Notes under the pieces: generated by a model
Told to the model about the DNA's origin: nothing
What the model saw: only the letters and a program-made list of their open reading frames with translations
Database searches by the model: none
Assembly (NCBI GenBank): GCA_037954325.1
Contig: JBBMNZ010000027.1
Coordinates: 10,234,501 to 10,298,500 of the forward strand
DNA length: 64,000 bases
Direction: 5' to 3'
From: Fistularia commersonii
Lineage: Eukaryota; Chordata; Actinopteri; Syngnathiformes; Fistulariidae
In this document: positions 59,801-64,000 of the stretch, one piece after another
Layout: the number at the start of each line of letters is the position of its first letter
How positions within the stretch are numbered: the stretch's first letter is position 1
Program-made: the position numbers and the translations under genes

Positions 59801-60832
59801 CAGGTATTCACATTAAAATATATTCCCAATTTTATTTTTTTATGAACATTTAAAGATATAGACACGCATTTTTTGAGAATACTTGTTCTCGTGAGTGCCT
59901 TAAAAGTAATTTATATGCATTGTCATTTAATCATCTCTACTTTTTTTTTTATACTAATGTTTGATCCCTTGGATGTGGATTGACAGCTGCTCCGAGCTGC
60001 AAAAAACACAACACACACATACAAACATGCACTCACACAGGAATATCTATACTTTTTTTTTTTAAATATATCCCTTTTTTGCCAATGTGAAACGATCACT
60101 TAAAAAACAGTTTCTTTGTATGGATGCTATACTTTGTCCATTTATATGACACCATTATATAGCTACATGAAATGTGTATTTTACATACACATTTCATTTA
60201 AATGGTGCTCTTTTGCAGAAATGCAGTGCACACTGCTGGAAGTCTTTGGGAAGCTTATCATTGTCTTTTGTCATTTTCTGTGAGCCCTGTGTTTAGTTTC
60301 TTTTACCACATTTCATATATTTAAATCAAAGGAAGACAGAGGATAAACTGACTTGTAGACTGAGTAAAGTATTTTTCCCTCAACGAGCTGCTTCTATTAC
60401 TGATTCCTATTTTCTGTGGATTCTCTATGTAGACTTTGGTGAAGTTTTTTAAACAAAATAGAATTGCGTTAGCCCTGCGGCGCTCATGTGGCTGGAAATA
60501 TTTAAGACAGGAATATATTTTGCAGCCAGTACATTCTTACTGCAGTTCTAATTCATTGCAGAACCTGCTAAACATGAGATCTTTTCACTCAGTGTTCAAC
60601 CATTATTCTTCATATGCTACAGCAAACCTTACCAAATTGGACTCCGTAGCCTACAAAGCAGAATTAGACTCAGCTCATTTCCAGGCAACCACAAATTTGA
60701 GGTGTATTATGTTATGGGATATGGTGGCCAGAAGATAGGAACGGCACAGAATTTAATGTATAATTGAATAGTACTAAAAAACTAGTACAGAGAAAGTGGC
60801 ATTTTACATAGTATTAATTCATCGTCCATGCC
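59801..60832. other. inter-UGT DNA, nothing recognised
   Basis: AT-rich DNA. No exon, repeat family or RNA gene recognised. The longest ORF (60,436-60,738, plus) has no similarity I know. Confidence 0.5.
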
Positions 60833-61135
60833 TCGGGAGGCCCAGTGACGCAGTGGTCCGCGCTTCCACCTCACAGCATGAAGGACCCTGGTTTGATTAT
60901 CGCAGGGAGCCTTCCTTTTTTTGCCCTTTCTCCCCATGTCTGCGTGGGTTTCTTCAGGATTCTCCAGTTTCCTCCCACAGTCCAAAAATATGCTGAAGGT
61001 TGATTGGAGAAAATTTCCTTATTGTGTGAATGAGAGAGTGATTGGTCGAATGTCTGCGATTGCGCGATTGACTGCTAACCGATCCAAGGTGTACTTCGCC
61101 TCTCGCCCAATGACGGTAGGTAGATAATGAATGAA
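60833..61135 (+). repeat. SINE-like dispersed repeat, plus orientation
   Basis: Same family as 1340-1681 but in the opposite orientation: GCAGTGGTCCGCGC (A-box-like), CTGGTTTGATTATCG (B-box-like), CATGTCTGCGTGGGTTTCTTC, TTTCCTCCCACAGTCCAAAA and GGTTGATTGGAGA. Confidence 0.65.
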
Positions 61136-61139
61136 TGTC

Positions 61140-61470
61140 CAGATTGCTCATCCAGGGTGGGGTGTCGGAATCCGGCCAGGGACCTTAATTCTGAGGATAC
61201 AGGAAGCTAACTAGTTCATCACCGTGCCACCTAATGCTACATGATTTCCATCCATCCATTATCTACCGCTTTTTTCTGCACTAAGGTGACGGCGATGCTG
61301 GAGTCCATCTCAGCTGGCATGGCGAGAAGTCCAGTTTATCGCAGAGCCACATATAGAGAGATAACCATTCACTCTCTCATTCACACGTCATGGCTATTTT
61401 TCCCAAGCAGACGCGGGGAGAATGTGAAAACGCCAGGTTCCTTCGCGCTATGGGCGGAGGCACTAACTAA
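61140..61470 (-). repeat. SINE-like repeat fragments, minus orientation
   Basis: A head piece (about 61,165-61,235: GAATCCGGCCAGGGACC...TCACCGTGCCACC) followed by a longer fragment from TCCATCCATTATCTACCGC (61,249) to GACGCGGGGAGAATGTG. Probably two broken copies. Confidence 0.55.
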
Positions 61471-61490
61471 CTGTTCTGTTTCGACATTAT

Positions 61491-61645
61491 TTCCTTAAAC
61501 AAAAAAGGGTTATTGACTGAAGATGGAAATCTACCTGAAAGCAAATTCAGTTGTTATTTGCTTTGAGAAAGCAAACGTTGCTAAAGAAACAATGTTTCTT
61601 TAAACATTGATGTAAGGTAGAACTCAAGGCTCAGGGCAGTGTAGT
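61491..61645 (+). repeat. copy B of the inverted ~150-bp homology
   Basis: Partner of 56,232-56,400 in inverted orientation. The two copies flank the second UGT gene. Confidence 0.7.
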
Positions 61646-61654
61646 ATAGTGAAA

Positions 61655-61938
61655 AAGTTTGCATACATATCAATCCATCCAATTTCTGCTGCTTATCCTG
61701 CTCTCAGGGCGGTGGGGGATGCTGAACCCATCCCAGCTGTTATCAGACATATATAGACAAACAACCATTCACTCACTTAGCTGGGGCAATTTTCCCAATT
61801 TACCTGCATGTTTTTGGACTGTGGGAGGAAACCGGAGAAAATCCATGCAGACAACATGCAAACTCCACACAGAAATCGAACCGGGGTCCTTTGTGCTGTG
61901 AGGCTGAAGTGCTAACCACTGCCCCACTGTGCCGGCCA
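61655..61938 (-). repeat. SINE-like dispersed repeat, minus orientation
   Basis: Best-preserved copy of this family in the window: CTGCTTATCCTGCTCTCAGG, CAAACAACCATTCACTCAC, CATGTTTTTGGACTGTGGG, ACATGCAAACTCCACACAG, ATCGAACCGGGGTCC and GTGCTAACCACTGCCCCACT. Confidence 0.7.
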
Positions 61939-61959
61939 CAAGTCAGCATTATTTCTAGA

Positions 61960-62515
61960 ATTCTTCTTTTGCTTCTCATTTCGGCTTTAATTGTCAGGGG
62001 TCGCCACAGTGGATCAACCTTCTCTATCTAACCCTATTCTCTGTATCCTCCTCTCACACCAACTAACTTCATATCCTCTCTCGCTACATCCATAAATCTT
62101 CTCTTTGGTCTTCCTCTAGACCTCCTGCCTGGCAGCTCCAATTCCAGCTTCCGTCGACCAATGTATTCACTATCTCTCCTCTGTACATGATTGAACCATC
62201 TCTGGCTTCTTTGACCTCCTCTGACCTTCTCTCCAAAGCATCTAATATGTCCATCACCACTGCAAACAAGAAGGGGCTCAGAGCTGCTCCCTAATGTAGT
62301 CCCACCTCCACCTTGACTTACTCTGTCACACCTCCAGACCACCTCACCACTGTCTCAGAGTTGGCATACATGTCCTGCACCAGTCCACACTCCAGCCCTC
62401 TTCATACAGTAACACAGTTACTCTCTCTGTGCCTTGTCGTACGCTTTTTTAGATCAACAAAGGCACATTGCAGCTCCCTCTGACCTTCTCTGTACTTCTC
62501 TATCAGCAATCTTAA
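61960..62515 (-). mobile_element. internally deleted LINE fragment
   Basis: Minus-strand pieces of the same LINE family as 7985-8745: REGQRELQCAFVDLKK (reverse-transcriptase domain start), CGLVQDMYA, PLLVCSGDG, then directly RCFGEKVR...HVQRRDSEYIGRR and RRSRGRPKRRFMDVAREDMK. The FADD catalytic block is missing, so the copy has an internal deletion. 3' tail CTGTGGCGACCCC matches the copy at 8 kb. Confidence 0.8.
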
Positions 62516-62524
62516 ATGGGGGAG

Positions 62525-63015
62525 GTGAGGATGGACTAGGCCTCCATCATTGAGTCCACCCTCACCTCCTACATCACCATCTGGTGCGCCACTGCCCAGA
62601 GAGCAGGGCAGACTGCAGTTTATCATCCGCGCTGCAGAGAGGGTGATAGGGTGTAATCTACCTTCCCTACAGGACCTGTATGCCTCCAGGACCTGCAGGT
62701 GCGCCAGAAAGATCCTGGGTGACCCCTTCCACCCAGGACATAGACTTTTCGAACCACTCCCAAACCACTTTGCATTGGCAGCCTGCCTCATCAATAATGC
62801 CCCAGTCTGCTATTGACACTGTTTCAACTCCTCTATTACACTACTTTGCACAACTTATCATTTTGCACCGCCAACCATGATCACCCTGATTTCACTTTAT
62901 TTTCACTTTAATTAAGACCTGTTACATGTTGTCAGTTTAGCACCGTTAACCAAAGCAAATTCCTTGTAGTTGTAAAATTACTTGGCAAATAAAGGCATTC
63001 TGATTCTGATTGAGA
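62525..63015 (+). mobile_element. L2/Rex1-like LINE 3' fragment
   Basis: Plus-strand frame with FIIRAAERVIGCNLPSLQDL, ASRTCRCARKILGDP and HPGHRLFEPLP, the usual C-terminal end of the reverse-transcriptase polyprotein in fish L2-type LINEs. It is followed by a 3' UTR and a TTCTGATTCTGATT tail. It abuts the minus-strand LINE head to head. Confidence 0.75.
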
Positions 63016-63700
63016 TAAAGCAAATGCTGCATTCTCAGTACTCATTTTAGGCATGAAACCATACCGCTGCTCACAAATGCTAAAAGGAGGTGTGAAATAG
63101 TGATAAAAGACATATTTGGATTTTTGCTGTGAACAGTGAGTAGGTTTTCTTCAGCTGGTTGAAATTTCTCCAGGACACACAACTGGTTACAGAAGAAGTT
63201 TGTTTGGTCTTTTTTTAAATGCACACAAAATGTTTGTATATGCTCACAAATTGTTTGCACATGCTGAAAAAAACATGAAACAAAGCTTTCAAATTGTAAT
63301 GACAAGCAACAGCAAACTACCCAGATAGTTCTGGCACTGTACTTTGCGTTTTGTGCAACAGAGCACAATTAAACATAACAGTATCCAATAAATATATAAA
63401 ACATATTGTTTATGTTATTTATCATATCCGTGCAAATGAAACATGTATTCAAATTCTATAATAGATGAGGACAGGGTCACATAAAGATACATACAAACAG
63501 TCTCTTTTTATTCATTTTTAACCCATTATAAGTTTTTTGCCAGTGGAGGGAAACTGGACAGAAGCCGCTCAGAAACCTTTAAGCCGTGAGATGGGAGTTC
63601 TAACCAGCGTGCCGTGTAGAAGATCAAATGTGATGAAAAAATACCACAAAAAAGAATTGCAGGAAGTATTTCTAATTTTGGCTTTTACATGAGAAACATC
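63016..63700. other. AT-rich DNA, nothing recognised
   Basis: No exon or repeat family recognised. A 108-codon minus-strand ORF has no known similarity. Confidence 0.5.
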
Positions 63701-63831
63701 TAACACACTGGTTGGCCCTCACCATCTCACTTGGTCCCTCCCCTTCATGACTGTGTAAACTTGAAGTTTACTAAAAGAGAATGTAGGAAAAAGTAACAGT
63801 TTCCCATTTGGACACACCAAAGATTTGCGCA
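63700..63831 (+). promoter_or_regulatory. UGT promoter copy with leader exon, plus strand
   Basis: Homologous to the minus-strand region 59,800-59,645: TTGGCC, CCATCTCACTTGGTCCCTCC, GACTGTGTAAACTT, GTTTCCCATTTGGAC and GCGCA followed by a GTGAGT donor at 63,832. This suggests a non-coding first exon of another UGT gene transcribed out of the right edge. The coding exon would lie beyond 64,000. It could also be an orphan promoter duplicate. Confidence 0.5.
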
Positions 63832-63931
63832 GTGAGTATAGACACACCCAAACGTGCTTTATCTAGGGTCAGTCAGGTTTTGTAGAGGACGAGAATGTTT
63901 TTCGCATTTAGGTTTTGGGTCATTAATCCTT

Positions 63932-64000
63932 GCAGTGGTGATGGACAGGCTGACAGATGAGTTTAGACGGGAATTTCTGTGGATTGTAATGTTTGCAGAT
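63932..64000 (+). mobile_element. LINE reverse-transcriptase fragment cut by window end
   Basis: Frame reads AVVMDRLTDEFRREFLWIV and then MFAD at the last base, the stretch leading into the FADD catalytic motif of the same LINE family as 7985 and 61,960. It would lie in the first intron of the putative third UGT. Confidence 0.7.

Noticed and set aside
60833..60900. tRNA gene from A- and B-box-like motifs
   Set aside because: The boxes belong to a dispersed SINE-like repeat with other copies in the window. No cloverleaf with paired acceptor stem is apparent.

Overview
This is vertebrate, almost certainly teleost, genomic DNA. It is AT-rich, with multi-exon genes that have GT-AG introns, many microsatellites, and fish-type dispersed repeats (LINE fragments, MITEs, SINE-like repeats). 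The species cannot be named from sequence alone.

Layout. (1) 103-261, minus: first coding exon of ube2q2 at the left edge. (2) About 340-25,600: roughly 25 kb without a supportable gene, holding at least five recognisable repeats or LINE fragments. (3) 25,649-33,752, plus: chrnb4, six coding exons, 519 aa. (4) 36,121-42,746, plus: chrna3, six coding exons, 558 aa. (5) 46,097-47,677, minus: a complete single-coding-exon UDP-glucuronosyltransferase (UGT5-like). (6) 49,220-54,802, minus: chrna5, seven coding exons, 475 aa. (7) 57,265-58,857, minus: a second complete single-coding-exon UGT. (8) 59,800-64,000: a repeat-rich stretch ending in a plus-strand copy of the UGT promoter and leader exon near 63,700-63,831, probably a third UGT facing out of the window, and a LINE reverse-transcriptase piece cut by the window end.

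The three receptor genes are the conserved vertebrate ganglionic nicotinic acetylcholine receptor cluster (beta4/alpha3/alpha5). Alpha3 and beta4 form the agonist-binding heteropentamer and alpha5 is the accessory subunit. Their relative orientation matches mammals (beta4 and alpha3 co-oriented, alpha5 converging on alpha3). Here a UGT gene sits between chrna3 and chrna5, and more UGT sequence lies beyond chrna5, so a xenobiotic/steroid-conjugating gene family is interleaved with a receptor cluster.

The most notable points are in chrna5. The vicinal Cys-Cys pair that defines alpha subunits is Ser-Ser. The exon that is single in mammals and in the two paralogues here is split by an 80-bp intron. 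One intron uses a GC donor. The spliced leader may carry an upstream ORF that overlaps the start codon. Exon boundaries were assigned by reading splice sites and reading phase by eye and by recalled similarity to human proteins. No alignment or database search was run.
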